The notes under the pieces: generated by a model
What the model saw: the letters and a program-made list of their open reading frames with translations, nothing else
Databases searched by the model: none
Told to the model about the DNA's origin: nothing
Program-made: the position numbers and the translations under genes
DNA from: an uncultured Burkholderiales bacterium
GTDB lineage: Bacteria > Pseudomonadota > Gammaproteobacteria > Burkholderiales > Burkholderiaceae_E
DNA length: 52,318 nt
Direction of reading: 5' to 3'
Assembly: GCA_903903975.1 (NCBI GenBank)
Contig: CAIVAS010000253.1
Span: 1-52,318 of the forward strand
Shown: positions 35,581-44,868 of the stretch, in pieces
Layout: every line of letters starts with the position of its first letter
How positions within the stretch are numbered: the stretch's first letter is position 1

Positions 35581-35670
35581 CGCACTGACTTTTCGGGACT
35601 CCAGAAGCCGTCACGAACCCGCGAAGCACATGTCTGACGAGACCGCCTGGCCGCGAATCTCGCTGAAAGA

Positions 35671-35967
35671 TCAGGTAAAGATCAGCGCCAGCAAAGCCGG
35701 CTCATCCAGCAGCGAGTTGGAAAAGAAAATCCCGACTTGATAAAGCCACGGTGTCAGCGACATCACGGCAGCATCTGAATCCGGAACCTGCCCGGTCACC
35801 GCATCATTCCCGTAGGGTGCAGTCGCGCTTGCGGTCATCGGCGGATCAACGCGGGTCGAGGCGTCGACCACTGATCCATCGTCCTCAATCGGTGTCACGG
35901 TGTGCATGCTGTGCTCTGATGATTGATCGCCGGCAACAAGCCGGTCTGCATTGCAGGGTAGTGACAT
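35671..35967 (-). CDS. Possible small hypothetical protein
   Basis: Open frame of 98 codons from an ATG at 35967 (ATG at 35907 is an alternative). It fills most of the 596-base gap between the amidohydrolase lipoprotein and the export ATPase. The product is acidic and Thr/Ser-rich, with a hydrophobic C-terminal tail (YQVGIFFSNSLL, ALLALIFT). There is no ribosome-binding site and no recognised family. It may be a chance frame; it is listed because nothing else occupies this stretch. Confidence 0.25.
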   Translation of the reverse strand: MSLPCNADRLVAGDQSSEHSMHTVTPIEDDGSVVDASTRVDPPMTASATAPYGNDAVTGQVPDSDAAVMSLTPWLYQVGIFFSNSLLDEPALLALIFT

Positions 35968-36017
35968 TCTCGCAAGCTCGTCAAAGCCGTCCGTCACATC
36001 GCATGAAGAACAGGCGA

Positions 36018-36746
36018 TCAGGGCATCAACTGCCCATCGACCACCTGGATGATCTTGTCGCAGCGGGCAGCAAGCGTCGGGTTGTGCGTGACGAAAAGCA
36101 CGGTGGTCGAATGCTCCACATTGAACTTGCGAAGCAGCGAAAAGACATCATCCGCGCTGCGCGTATCGAGATTGCCGGTCGGCTCGTCGGCCAGCAGCAG
36201 CGCCGGGTTCATCGCCAGTGCGCGTGCAATCGCCACCCGCTGCTGCTGCCCACCGCTCAGGTTGGCCGCGCCATTGTGCTGGCGATCACGCAGACCGACG
36301 CTGTCGATCAGCATGGCGGCGCGCTCTCGCATCGCGTCATTGGCGAAACCCGCGGCACCCAGCATCGGCATCATCACGTTCTCCAGGGCGCTGAAGGCGG
36401 TGATCAGGTGGTGGTACTGAAAAACGAAACCGATCGAATGGCCGCGCAATCGCGTGAGTGAACGGTCGTCGAGCTTGCCGGTCTGTTCGCCGCACACCGT
36501 CACGCTTCCGCTGCTTGGCCGATCGAGCAGGCCGATGATGTTGAGCAAGGTGCTCTTGCCCGAGCCCGAGGGGCCCATCACCGCACAGAACTCGCCCTGC
36601 ATCAGGTCGAGGTCGATGCCGTGCAGCACCTCGGTTTCGATCGGCGTGCCGGCGTTGTACGCCTTGCGCACGCCGCGCAACGACACCACCGCCGAACGGG
36701 CGGGCGCTGCGGCCGGCTCGATGCGCGGATCTTGCGGATCAGCCAC
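36018..36746 (-). CDS. ABC export ATPase, LolD/MacB type
   Basis: Nucleotide-binding subunit of 242 aa from a GTG at 36746, which overlaps the permease stop by eight bases; longer starts inside the permease are less likely. Walker [10 protein letters not shown] (58-66), Q-loop FVFQYHHLI, signature [16 protein letters not shown], Walker [13 protein letters not shown] and H-loop FVTHNP are all present. The DEPTGNLD form and [22 protein letters not shown] are typical of the LolD/MacB/FtsE group. It is the last gene of the adaptor-permease-ATPase operon on the minus strand. Confidence 0.9.
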   Translation of the reverse strand: MADPQDPRIEPAAAPARSAVVSLRGVRKAYNAGTPIETEVLHGIDLDLMQGEFCAVMGPSGSGKSTLLNIIGLLDRPSSGSVTVCGEQTGKLDDRSLTRLRGHSIGFVFQYHHLITAFSALENVMMPMLGAAGFANDAMRERAAMLIDSVGLRDRQHNGAANLSGGQQQRVAIARALAMNPALLLADEPTGNLDTRSADDVFSLLRKFNVEHSTTVLFVTHNPTLAARCDKIIQVVDGQLMP

Positions 36747-37995
36747 GGATGGCCACCACCGGATCGAGACGGGCGGCCCGCAAGGCAGGCGCCACCGCCG
36801 CAAGCAGCCCTGTCAGGGTGGCCACCACCAGGGCGAGCACGAAGAGGGTCGGATCGAGGACCAGCGGAAACATCACCGTGCCATCAGCATTGCGCGCATA
36901 GCGCTGCCACAAGGCCAGCGCACCCGCACCCACCAGCGATCCGGCCGCCGCACCACCCAGAGCGAGCAGGCCGCCCTGCAGCAGAAACACCCTCAGGATC
37001 TGACCCTGCGAGATCCCCATCGCCCGCAGAATGCCGATCTCACGCGACTTCTGCACCACCACCACCACCAGCACGCTCGCAATGCCGAACGCGACCGAGA
37101 GCGCGACGAAAAAGCGGATCGCGCGGTTGGCAGTGGTCTGGGCGCTGATTGCAGCGAAAAACTGCGCGCTCGTGCGAATCCAGCTGTCGGCCACGACACC
37201 GGTGGTCGCCGTGATTCGCTGTGCCACGCGTTCGGCCGAATAAACATCGTGCACCGTGACATCGAGGCTGGTGACCCCACCGGGCAGACCGAGCAGGCCC
37301 TGGGCGGTATGCAAGGCCATGAATACGCTGCGTGAATTCACACCCTTATTGCCGAGATCGAAAATGCCGCTGATCGTCAGCGGATCCGAGACGACCGTGG
37401 CAGTGCTGATGCGCAACTTGTCACCGGCATCCAGACCCAGATCGGCAGCCAGCTCGATGCCGATCAGGATGTCGGTGCCGGTCAGGCGTGTGCTGCCGCG
37501 CACGATCTTGTCGCGCAGATCGACGATCCGAAAATATTGCTCGGGTTCGATGCCGTTGAGCGAAACCGATCTGCTTGCATTGCCGCGCAGCACCAGTGCC
37601 GAGCCACCTGCCATCGGCGAGACCACCAGCACTTCGGGCATCCCGCGGATCTGCGCGGCAATCGCCTGCCACTGGTCGATCGACTTCAGGCGTTGCAAGG
37701 GCGGCTGCACGATGGCACCCTCGATGACGCTCGCCACGCCCGCGCGCGACGCATCGTCGGGCACACCCCGCAGGGGTCGGGTCACCTCCTTGGGCGGCAG
37801 CAGCTGGATATGCGCCTGCGCCGAGAGCACGCGGCGAATGAAGTTGCTCTGCAGACCGGCCAGCAGCGCCGACATGAACACGATCACCGCCACGCCGATG
37901 GCCACGCCCATGATGATGAAAATTGTCTGAAGCCGGCCTTCGCGCAAAAAACGCAGCGCCACGATCCATTCGAACGGTATCCAGCGACTGAACAT
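36739..37995 (-). CDS. ABC exporter permease, FtsX/MacB-LolC type
   Basis: Inner-membrane protein of 418 aa from the ATG at 37995; the frame runs on upstream inside the adaptor gene without family sequence. Helix 1 is within residues 15-45 ([20 protein letters not shown]). A large periplasmic MacB-PCD-like domain spans about 50-270. Three C-terminal helices carry the FtsX core: [33 protein letters not shown], a second [19 protein letters not shown] and a third ending [16 protein letters not shown]. The mechanism is inferred to be mechanotransmission-type export with the adaptor. It starts 13 bases after the adaptor stop. Confidence 0.88.
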   Translation of the reverse strand: MFSRWIPFEWIVALRFLREGRLQTIFIIMGVAIGVAVIVFMSALLAGLQSNFIRRVLSAQAHIQLLPPKEVTRPLRGVPDDASRAGVASVIEGAIVQPPLQRLKSIDQWQAIAAQIRGMPEVLVVSPMAGGSALVLRGNASRSVSLNGIEPEQYFRIVDLRDKIVRGSTRLTGTDILIGIELAADLGLDAGDKLRISTATVVSDPLTISGIFDLGNKGVNSRSVFMALHTAQGLLGLPGGVTSLDVTVHDVYSAERVAQRITATTGVVADSWIRTSAQFFAAISAQTTANRAIRFFVALSVAFGIASVLVVVVVQKSREIGILRAMGISQGQILRVFLLQGGLLALGGAAAGSLVGAGALALWQRYARNADGTVMFPLVLDPTLFVLALVVATLTGLLAAVAPALRAARLDPVVAIRG

Positions 37996-38008
37996 GGGCC
38001 GCCCTTTT

Positions 38009-39262
38009 TCAGCGAGAGGCCGCCGATGCGGCCGGTGAACTTGAGCGCACCCGTTGCCCGGGCGAGACCATCGCTGCCACCGGCACCACGCGATCACCCT
38101 CTTGCAGCCCCTCCAGCACTTCGGCCCAGCCTGCGCTGCGCAGGCCCAGCCGTACAGGTCGATGCACTGCCCGACCCTGCTCGATGCGCAGCACCGAACC
38201 GGTCTGGGCATCGGGCCCCTGTGCGTCATCGAGTGCGCTGACCGGCACAAGCAGGGCGTTGGTGCGATGCGCGACTTCGATATCGATCGACACGGTCATG
38301 TCCTGGGCCAGCACCCCAGGCGGCGCTGGCACATCGAACTTGACCTCAACCGCCCCGGTCTGGGCATTCACACCGGGATTGATGTAGGTCAATACCGCTT
38401 CGAAACGCTGGGCGGAATAGGCATCTGCCGAGGCGAGCGCGTTCTGACCCATCGCCAGAAGACGCAGATTTTTTTCGTCGATCTGGGCGACCAGCTGGGT
38501 GCGCCCGGCCGGCGACAGGGTCATCAGCAGCATGCCCGCCTGCACCACATCGCCAGCCTCGACATGTCGTCCGATCAGCGTGCCCGCGACCGGCGCACGA
38601 ATGACGGTGTAAGCAATCCGCGCACGCGCCACATCGGCTGCCGCACGCGCCTGCGCGACTGCTGCCAGCGCAAGGGCCCGGTCGCTGCCGCCGGGTCGCA
38701 GGGTTTCGCGCTGCATCTGCGCCGAGCGCCATTGCGCATCGGCCAGCTCGACGCCCTTGCGCGCCTCATCGAGTGCCGCATCGCCGATGAAGCCTTTGGC
38801 GGCCAGATCCTGCTGCCGGCGCAACATCGACTGCAGGTTGACCAGGCTCGCCTGTGCCTGTCGCACCGATTGCTCGGCAACCGGCAGGAGCAACTCGATG
38901 AGCTGCCGCTGGCGCGCTTCGGCCTGCGCCACCGCCACCTCGGCCTGGCGCAGCAGTGCACGCTGCTCGGATGCGTCGAGTTCGATGAGCACATCGTCCG
39001 CCCGCACTCTCTGACCCTCGGCAACCGGCACTCGCAGCACGGCCCCGGTGATCTGCGCGGCGACATCCACACGATGCGGCGTCTGCACGCGACCGCTCGC
39101 CACCACGGTTTTGACAAAGTCACGTCGCACAATCGTTTCGGCATCCACCTCGGCGCCACGCCACCAGCGCCAGCCGACCACGGCGGCCACCAGTAGCAAC
39201 CCGATCAGCACAGCGACCAGCATCCAGCGCGATCGGTTCGGCAGCGTCACAGCCTCGGTCAT
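38009..39262 (-). CDS. Periplasmic adaptor (HlyD/MacA family) of ABC exporter
   Basis: Membrane-fusion protein of 417 aa. ATG 39262 has GGGA at a fair distance; ATG 39268 is nearly adjacent. An N-terminal transmembrane anchor (about 14-34) is followed by the first lipoyl half (VDVAAQITGAVLRVPVAEGQ), a long alpha hairpin rich in Ala/Gln/Arg (about 95-200), the second lipoyl half (VIRAPVAGTLIGRHVEAGDVV) and a beta-barrel with a C-terminal domain. With the permease and ATPase genes it would form a MacAB-like tripartite pump, using an outer-membrane channel encoded elsewhere. The substrate is unknown. Confidence 0.87.
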   Translation of the reverse strand: MTEAVTLPNRSRWMLVAVLIGLLLVAAVVGWRWWRGAEVDAETIVRRDFVKTVVASGRVQTPHRVDVAAQITGAVLRVPVAEGQRVRADDVLIELDASEQRALLRQAEVAVAQAEARQRQLIELLLPVAEQSVRQAQASLVNLQSMLRRQQDLAAKGFIGDAALDEARKGVELADAQWRSAQMQRETLRPGGSDRALALAAVAQARAAADVARARIAYTVIRAPVAGTLIGRHVEAGDVVQAGMLLMTLSPAGRTQLVAQIDEKNLRLLAMGQNALASADAYSAQRFEAVLTYINPGVNAQTGAVEVKFDVPAPPGVLAQDMTVSIDIEVAHRTNALLVPVSALDDAQGPDAQTGSVLRIEQGRAVHRPVRLGLRSAGWAEVLEGLQEGDRVVPVAAMVSPGQRVRSSSPAASAASR

Positions 39263-39496
39263 GAGCATCCCGGATGAATCGGGCGTCGCTGCAAAAGGCA
39301 GCGCACCCTTGGCCCGAGCATGCGGCCAGCCCTGGCGCATCGTTCTGACCAGGGTCAAGCGAGCGAAGATTCGAGGCCCATGCGCGCCCCGTATCGCTCA
39401 GGCGCCGACGGCCGACCGACATAGGCCATAATCTCCGGATACGCCCGCTCTAACTGAATGCCGTCACCCTCGACGCACGGGCACGGAGACCACACC

Positions 39497-40681
39497 ATGC
39501 CCAGAATCCAGGCTTCCTCGGCGCTGTCGCGACTGCGCGTCCTCGACCTCTCGCGCGTGCGCGCCGGTCCGGTCTGTGCACGACACTTTGCGGACTTCGG
39601 CGCCGACGTCATCAAGGTTGAAACCGCCGGCGACGAGGATCTCGGTGGCGCACGCCACGGATCCGATTTCCAGAACCTTCACCGCAACAAGCGCTCCATT
39701 GCCATCGACCTGAAATCGCCGGCTGGAAAAAAAGTTTTTCTTACCCTGGTCAAGACTGCGGATGTGGTCATCGAGAACTACCGGCCCGATGTGAAAGACC
39801 GCCTCGGCATCGACTACACCTCACTGAAAGCGATCAATCCGCGCATCATTCTGGCCAGCATTTCGGGCTTCGGCCAGGACGGCCCCTATCGCGACCGCCC
39901 GGGTTTTGACCAGATCGCCCAGGGCCTGTGCGGCATCATGTCGGTCACCGGCTTTGCCGGACAGGGCCCGATGCGCGCCGGCGCTGCGGTCGCCGACGTC
40001 ACCGCCGGACTGCAGGCGGCACTCGGCATCATGACCGCCATCGTCGAGCGCGAGACTACGGGCGAAGGCCAGTGGGTTCAGAGCAACCTGCTGCAGGCGG
40101 GCCTGACCCTGCTCGATTTCCAGGCCGCCCGCTACACGATGGATGGGAAGGTGCCACCGCAAGTGGGCAACGACCATCCGACCAGCATGCCGACCTCGGC
40201 CTACCGCACCGCAGACGGTTTCATCAATGTCGCCGCAGCCGGATCGGCCATCTGGAAGCGACTGTGCGACGCCATTGGCCGCCCCGATCTCATGAATGAC
40301 CCCCGCTTTGCGAGCGCAGAGGGGCGCGCCTCCCATCGCGAGGCGCTGGCCGATGAAATCAATGCGGTGCTTGCGACCCGCCCGAGTCTCGAATGGGTCG
40401 AATCGCTCAACGCCGCCGGCGTGCCTTGCGGCCCGATTCATTCGATGGACGAGGTCTTTGCCGATGCCCAGGTCAAGCATCTCAATGCGGCGGTCGCGGT
40501 TGAACATCCGACACTTGGCACGCTGAACATTCTCAATCAGGCGATCAAGCTGTCGCGCACGCCCGGCGCGGTCCTGACCGCCACGCCCGAGCGCGGCGAA
40601 CACAGCGACGAGATCCTCGGCGAGCTTGGCCTCTCGGCGGCCGAGGTCGCCGATCTGCGTGAATCGGGGGCGATCCGCTAA
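39497..40681 (+). CDS. CaiB/BaiF-family (class III) CoA transferase
   Basis: Enzyme of 394 aa that moves CoA between an acyl-CoA and a free carboxylic acid. ATG 39497 has GGAG eight bases upstream; an ATG 13 codons earlier lacks one. Signatures are LRVLDLSRVRAGPVCARHFADFGADVIKVE at the start (reported in parts), HRNKRSIAIDLKSPAGK, ENYRPDVKDRLGIDY and ASISGFGQDGPYRDRPGFDQ. An AAVADVTAG segment carries the Asp expected to form the acyl-anhydride intermediate. It is upstream of an enoyl-CoA hydratase and a Bug binding protein, which suggests a small carboxylic-acid catabolic cluster. Confidence 0.9.
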   Translation: MPRIQASSALSRLRVLDLSRVRAGPVCARHFADFGADVIKVETAGDEDLGGARHGSDFQNLHRNKRSIAIDLKSPAGKKVFLTLVKTADVVIENYRPDVKDRLGIDYTSLKAINPRIILASISGFGQDGPYRDRPGFDQIAQGLCGIMSVTGFAGQGPMRAGAAVADVTAGLQAALGIMTAIVERETTGEGQWVQSNLLQAGLTLLDFQAARYTMDGKVPPQVGNDHPTSMPTSAYRTADGFINVAAAGSAIWKRLCDAIGRPDLMNDPRFASAEGRASHREALADEINAVLATRPSLEWVESLNAAGVPCGPIHSMDEVFADAQVKHLNAAVAVEHPTLGTLNILNQAIKLSRTPGAVLTATPERGEHSDEILGELGLSAAEVADLRESGAIR

Positions 40682-40682
40682 G

Positions 40683-40766
40683 TCATTCAGGCCGGATCAT
40701 TCACGCTCAGTCATTGACGCCAATTCATTCACGCTGATTCATTCACTTTTTATTCCACGCTCACAG
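40683..40766. repeat. 14-bp tandem repeat array between CoA transferase and enoyl-CoA hydratase
   Basis: Five copies of a 14-base unit beginning TCATTCA start at 40683, 40697, 40711, 40725 and 40739; the third reads TCATTGA. A degraded sixth unit follows at about 40753-40766. Best-conserved unit is TCATTCACGCTGAT. The array begins one base after the CoA transferase stop and ends about 30 bases before the next start. The period is not a codon multiple, so it is not relic coding sequence. Confidence 0.85.
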
Positions 40767-40793
40767 ATCAACCCTTTTTCATTCAGGACTGCC

Positions 40794-41576
40794 ATGCCCG
40801 AAATCATCAGCCGACGCGACGGCGCCGTCGCCACCCTGCTCTTTTCCAACCCGGCCAAGCTCAATGCGATGAGTCGCGACATGTGGGTGCAACTCGCCCA
40901 GGGCATTGAGGCGGCGGATGCCGATCCGTCGGTGCGGGTGATCGTGCTGCGCGGCGAGGGCGAACGCTCCTTCGTGTCTGGGGCCGACATTTCGCAATTC
41001 GGAGAAATGCGCAATCGTTCGGATACCCAAGCCGAATACGAGAAGGCGGTCACCGCCGGCTACAACGCGCCGACGGTCTGCAGCAAGCCGGTGGTGGCGG
41101 CAATTCGCGGCATCTGCATTGGCGGCGGGCTCGGTCTGGCAGCGGCCTGCGATGTGCGCATCTGCTCCGACGATACGGTGTTTCGCATGCCGGCCGGCCG
41201 CATGGGCCTAGGCTACAGCCCCTCGGGCGTACGCCGCTTCGTCGCCATGGTCGGCGCCGCCAATACCGCGGACCTGTTCATGTCAGCACGCAAATTCGGC
41301 GCAGCCGAAGCGCAGCGGATCGGCTTCGTGTCGCAGGTGCACAGCACCGCAACCTTCGACGCTGCGGTCGCCGACTATGTCGCAATGGTCGCCGACAACG
41401 CGCCACTGACCCTTGCCGCGGCCAAGGTCTCGATCATGGAGGCGCTGAAAGACCCGGCCGACCGCGAGCCACAACGCGCCCTGCAAATGGTCAAGGCCTG
41501 CTTCGACAGCGAGGACTACCGCGAAGGCCGAACCGCTTTCATGGAAAAGCGGGTACCGCAGTTCAAGGGTCGATAA
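40794..41576 (+). CDS. Enoyl-CoA hydratase/isomerase family protein
   Basis: Crotonase-fold protein of 260 aa. ATG 40794 gives the correct N-terminus (PEIISRRDGAVATLLFSNPA); the frame is open upstream through the repeat array, but that part has no family sequence. The oxyanion-hole segments are FVSGADISQFGEM and the glycine-rich AAIRGICIGGGLGLAAACDVRI. The catalytic region reads MPAGRMGLGYSPSGVRRF. The usual hydratase Glu pair is not plain: one position has Ala-Gly in PAGRMGLG and the other has Ser-Pro in YSPSG. Isomerase or another crotonase activity is therefore possible. The neighbouring CoA transferase likely supplies the thioester. Confidence 0.87.
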   Translation: MPEIISRRDGAVATLLFSNPAKLNAMSRDMWVQLAQGIEAADADPSVRVIVLRGEGERSFVSGADISQFGEMRNRSDTQAEYEKAVTAGYNAPTVCSKPVVAAIRGICIGGGLGLAAACDVRICSDDTVFRMPAGRMGLGYSPSGVRRFVAMVGAANTADLFMSARKFGAAEAQRIGFVSQVHSTATFDAAVADYVAMVADNAPLTLAAAKVSIMEALKDPADREPQRALQMVKACFDSEDYREGRTAFMEKRVPQFKGR

Positions 41577-41636
41577 GGCCGTCCTCAAAGCACCTGACAC
41601 ACAGCAATCAATACACATCACGATGGGCGACACACC

Positions 41637-42629
41637 ATGACCGCATCGAATCGTCGACGCAGCCTTCTGCAGGGCATCGCGAGCCTTGGCTTGGGAAGTA
41701 CCGTACTGAACGCCCCCGCGCAATCGTCGGGCTGGCCCAACAACAAGCCGCTGCGCATCGTGGTGGGCTATCCGCCCGGCGGCTCGGGCGACTTCATCAC
41801 GCGGGTGGCCGCCGACGAAATCGGCAAGGAACTCGGCGTGACGATCGTGGTCGAGAACCGCCCGGGCGCGGGCGGCACGATCGCCAACGAAGCGGTCTCC
41901 AAGGCGCCGCATGATGGCTATACCGTGCTGTGCGCCGGTCCGATGGCGCTCACCAGCGCGCTTTATCGCAAGCTCGGCTATGACGGCAACCGTGACTTCA
42001 TTCCGGTCACGCAATTGGCCACCGGCCCGATGATCATCTGCGTCAACAACGATCTACCGGTCAAAACGCTGCGCGAACTCATCGCCTATGCCAAGGCCAA
42101 CCCCGACAAACTCGCCAGCGCCGCCTCGGGCAATGGCTCGACACCGCACCTGGCCTCTGCGCAATTTGAAGCCACGGCAGGCGTGCAGATGATCACCGTT
42201 CAGTTCAAGGGCGGCGGCAATGCGGCCACCTCGACGATCGCCGGTGACACCCAGGTCATGTTCGCGACGCCACCCACCGTCATGGCCTTCATCAAGGCAG
42301 GCCGGATGCGCGCGCTGTCGCTCACCACTGCGACCAGTTCAGCGGCGATTCCGGGGATTCCCGGCGCAGCTGAAGCCGGCCTGTCGGGCTATGACTCGAG
42401 CTTTTCTTTCGGGCTGTATTTGCCGACCGGCACGCCGCCTGCGGTGGTCAAAGCCCTGCACGACGCAGCAGTCAAAGGCATGGCGCGACCCGGGGTACGC
42501 GAACGGGTCGCCAGCCAGGGCATGGATGTCGCAACCGATGCCTCGCCCGAAGCCTATGCCGCAGCGCTCAAGGCGGGCGCCTCAGGTCTGGAGCGGGCGG
42601 TGCGCGATTCGGGCGCAAAACTCGAGTAA
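41637..42629 (+). CDS. Bug/TctC-family solute-binding protein
   Basis: Periplasmic binding protein of 330 aa with a signal peptide (NRRRSLLQGIASLGLGSTVL, cleavage near NAPAQS). The Bug start WPNNKPLRIVVGYPPGGSGDF is clear. VVENRPGAGGTIANEAVSKAPHDGYTVL and the C-terminal tail fit the family. It is 60 bases after the enoyl-CoA hydratase gene, so it probably delivers the organic acid that the CoA transferase activates. No TctA/TctB membrane genes are nearby. It is not close in sequence to the Bug protein at 24108-25094 beyond family motifs. Confidence 0.88.
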   Translation: MTASNRRRSLLQGIASLGLGSTVLNAPAQSSGWPNNKPLRIVVGYPPGGSGDFITRVAADEIGKELGVTIVVENRPGAGGTIANEAVSKAPHDGYTVLCAGPMALTSALYRKLGYDGNRDFIPVTQLATGPMIICVNNDLPVKTLRELIAYAKANPDKLASAASGNGSTPHLASAQFEATAGVQMITVQFKGGGNAATSTIAGDTQVMFATPPTVMAFIKAGRMRALSLTTATSSAAIPGIPGAAEAGLSGYDSSFSFGLYLPTGTPPAVVKALHDAAVKGMARPGVRERVASQGMDVATDASPEAYAAALKAGASGLERAVRDSGAKLE

Positions 42630-42652
42630 TCGACTCGCCCGCACCGAAGTGA

Positions 42653-44797
42653 TCAGAAAGATGCGCTCAAGGTGAGTCGCGCTGTGCGCGACTCCATCGG
42701 GTGGAAATGCCGATCAGCGATTCCTGCGGCCGGTTCGCCAGCCAGCCGCGAGGTGTAGTAGTAGTCGATGTCGCTGGCCTGGCGATTGAAGAGATTAAAA
42801 ACATCAAGGCTCAGACGTAGCGTCGGCATCAGCTTGACGCCCACCCGCATTGACGCGAGCGTGCTGGAGCCCGATTGCTGTGAACCATCTTCAGTGAGCG
42901 GGCGCGGGCCGAAATAGCGAACATTAAACTGGCCGAACCAAGGCCCGAAGTCGGTAAGGGTCACCCCCAGGGAGGCCACTTTGCCGACAGATCCCGGAAT
43001 ATCGGAACCCGCGGGGTCGTACTGCGTGTAGCGGGCTTGGGAGATCGAAAGATCAGCATCGATCTGCAGCCACGACCTGGCGGCATAGTGATTGCTCCAT
43101 TCGACACCCTGGCGCCGACTTGCCCGGCTCGGCGCGGTATCACCCGCATCGCCCTGAAAGACCAGCTCAGAATCGACGGTCAGTTGCCACAGCGCAAGCG
43201 AGGATTGAAGTCCGCGCACGATCTCGGTCCGCACGCCCAGTTCCGAGCCTTTGGTACGAACCGCCAACGGGACCGAATCAACTGGCGTGCCTTCTCGCGG
43301 TGCGATCGTGGCCACCGTACCCCGGGCGTCATTGGTATGAAAGCCCCAGCCGTAGTTCACAAAATATTCGGTCTTCGACCATGGGCCGAACACCAGCGAC
43401 AGCTTCGGGCTGGTCACATTCGTCTGGGCCTTGCCGCTGTTGGCCGGAATCGAACTATTCACGTTGAAGTCGAAGTGGTCGGTACGCAAACCCGCCACAC
43501 TGCTGAACCAGTCAGTCCATTGAATCAGGTTCTCGGCGTAGAGCGAGACGCTGGTCTGACGCAGATTGGTTTCCTGGACGGTCGCCTGCCGCACGCCCAG
43601 TACCGAGCCATACAGGCCGACCGGTCTGAGCCAGTCGGTGCGAGTCTGCACACCGAAGGTCATCAGGCTGTCGAGCCCAGCGAAATAGAGCGGAACCGCG
43701 CGGCTCAGGTCGGCGCCAACCGTACTGCGCCGCTCCGATTGCTGAAACTGATCGCCATTGACCGGATCCTGCAGGGCGTAAGTAAAGTTCGAGGTCAGAT
43801 CGAATCGCGACTGGATGGCAAAGACATTGGCCTTGGTCAATCCGTCTGCGTCCTTGCGCCGTATGGCATACGACAGGCTGTAGCGTTCGGTGCGACCGCC
43901 ATCGGTGTTATCGATCGCACCGAATCGTGAGACCAGGCCGGCATCGACCGCACGCAGCGGAATCTGATCGGTCGCATTCCAGCGCGCCGAATAAGCCATC
44001 AGCGTGAGCGACTGTCGATTGTCGGCATCACCATCGCTGTAGCGCAGTACGCCATTAAGGCGACGCAGGTTCTCGGGTGTCTCCCAAGGGCCATTACTGT
44101 GGTCGGCTTCGAAGGCATAGAGCAGCTTTCCGCTACCCGCGTCAGTCGATCGGGCAAGCAGCAGGCGCTGATACGCATTTTGGCCGACTGTCACGGTTGC
44201 GATCGCCGCCGGCAGCGTATCGATCAGTTGAAAGCGGGCCGATCCGACCGATGAAAAGTCGCCCTCCTGGGCGTAATACGGCCCCTTGCGATAGTCGATT
44301 CGGTCGATGAGTTCGGGAATCAGCCAGTTCAGGTCGCTATAACCCTGCCCATGCGCATGGGAGGGCATATTGATCGGCATACCGTCGACGAAGGTCGCAA
44401 AGTCGGTGCCGTGATCGAGGTTGAATCCGCGCAGAAAGTACTGATTGGCTTTGCCACCGCCGCTGTGCTGCGTCACGACCAGACCCGGCACAAACTCCAG
44501 CACCTCGGCAGGTCGCAGCAAGGGACTGTTCTGGATCATGGTCGAGTTGATTGTCCCGGCGCTGGCCGCATCGGTCGTGCCGATTCGGGTGTCGTAATTT
44601 CCCTGGACCACAACCGCATCAAGCGTTGAGGAAGACTCTGCGGCGAGCTGCGTGACCTGTGCATGAAGCCCCCTGGCAGCGAATGCGCAGGCGATGGCCG
44701 CAACCAGCTTGCCTGCCCTAATCAAAGCAGCCGGGACATGCCGGCAAAATCGGTCAGAGCAGCGAACGAACGCAAACTTTCGGGGAACGAAAAACAC
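42653..44797 (-). CDS. TonB-dependent outer-membrane receptor
   Basis: Beta-barrel receptor of ~714 aa. The frame opens at 44917, inside the divergent gene and beyond the Fur box, so the true start must lie downstream. GTG 44797 has GAGG just before it and is preferred. TTG 44725 would give the neatest signal peptide (IRAGKLVAAIACAFAARGLHA). The plug shows LDAVVVQGNYDTRIGTTDA, LRPAEVLEFVPGLVVTQHSG, YFLRGFNLDHGTDFATFVDG and IDYRKGPYYAQEGDFSSVGS. The last strand ends in Phe (LTLSASF). The ligand is unknown; the Fur box and the FTR1 partner indicate iron. It is divergent from cupredoxin-FTR1. Confidence 0.85.
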   Translation of the reverse strand: MFFVPRKFAFVRCSDRFCRHVPAALIRAGKLVAAIACAFAARGLHAQVTQLAAESSSTLDAVVVQGNYDTRIGTTDAASAGTINSTMIQNSPLLRPAEVLEFVPGLVVTQHSGGGKANQYFLRGFNLDHGTDFATFVDGMPINMPSHAHGQGYSDLNWLIPELIDRIDYRKGPYYAQEGDFSSVGSARFQLIDTLPAAIATVTVGQNAYQRLLLARSTDAGSGKLLYAFEADHSNGPWETPENLRRLNGVLRYSDGDADNRQSLTLMAYSARWNATDQIPLRAVDAGLVSRFGAIDNTDGGRTERYSLSYAIRRKDADGLTKANVFAIQSRFDLTSNFTYALQDPVNGDQFQQSERRSTVGADLSRAVPLYFAGLDSLMTFGVQTRTDWLRPVGLYGSVLGVRQATVQETNLRQTSVSLYAENLIQWTDWFSSVAGLRTDHFDFNVNSSIPANSGKAQTNVTSPKLSLVFGPWSKTEYFVNYGWGFHTNDARGTVATIAPREGTPVDSVPLAVRTKGSELGVRTEIVRGLQSSLALWQLTVDSELVFQGDAGDTAPSRASRRQGVEWSNHYAARSWLQIDADLSISQARYTQYDPAGSDIPGSVGKVASLGVTLTDFGPWFGQFNVRYFGPRPLTEDGSQQSGSSTLASMRVGVKLMPTLRLSLDVFNLFNRQASDIDYYYTSRLAGEPAAGIADRHFHPMESRTARLTLSASF

Positions 44798-44810
44798 CGC
44801 CTCGCTTGCA

Positions 44811-44829
44811 AATACGACTGATTCGCATT
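44811..44829. promoter_or_regulatory. Fur box between the TonB receptor and cupredoxin-FTR1 genes
   Basis: The 19-base site, read on the minus strand as AATGCGAATCAGTCGTATT, matches the extended Fur consensus AATGAGAATCATTCTCATT at 15 of 19 positions. It forms a near-perfect dyad (AAATACGA / TCGCATTT). It lies 14 bases before the GTG of the receptor gene and 40 bases before the cupredoxin ATG, so one site could repress both directions under iron sufficiency. Confidence 0.7.
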
Positions 44830-44868
44830 TATTATCTGTCGCTTGCCGCCCTTGAAGAGAGTGTTCCA

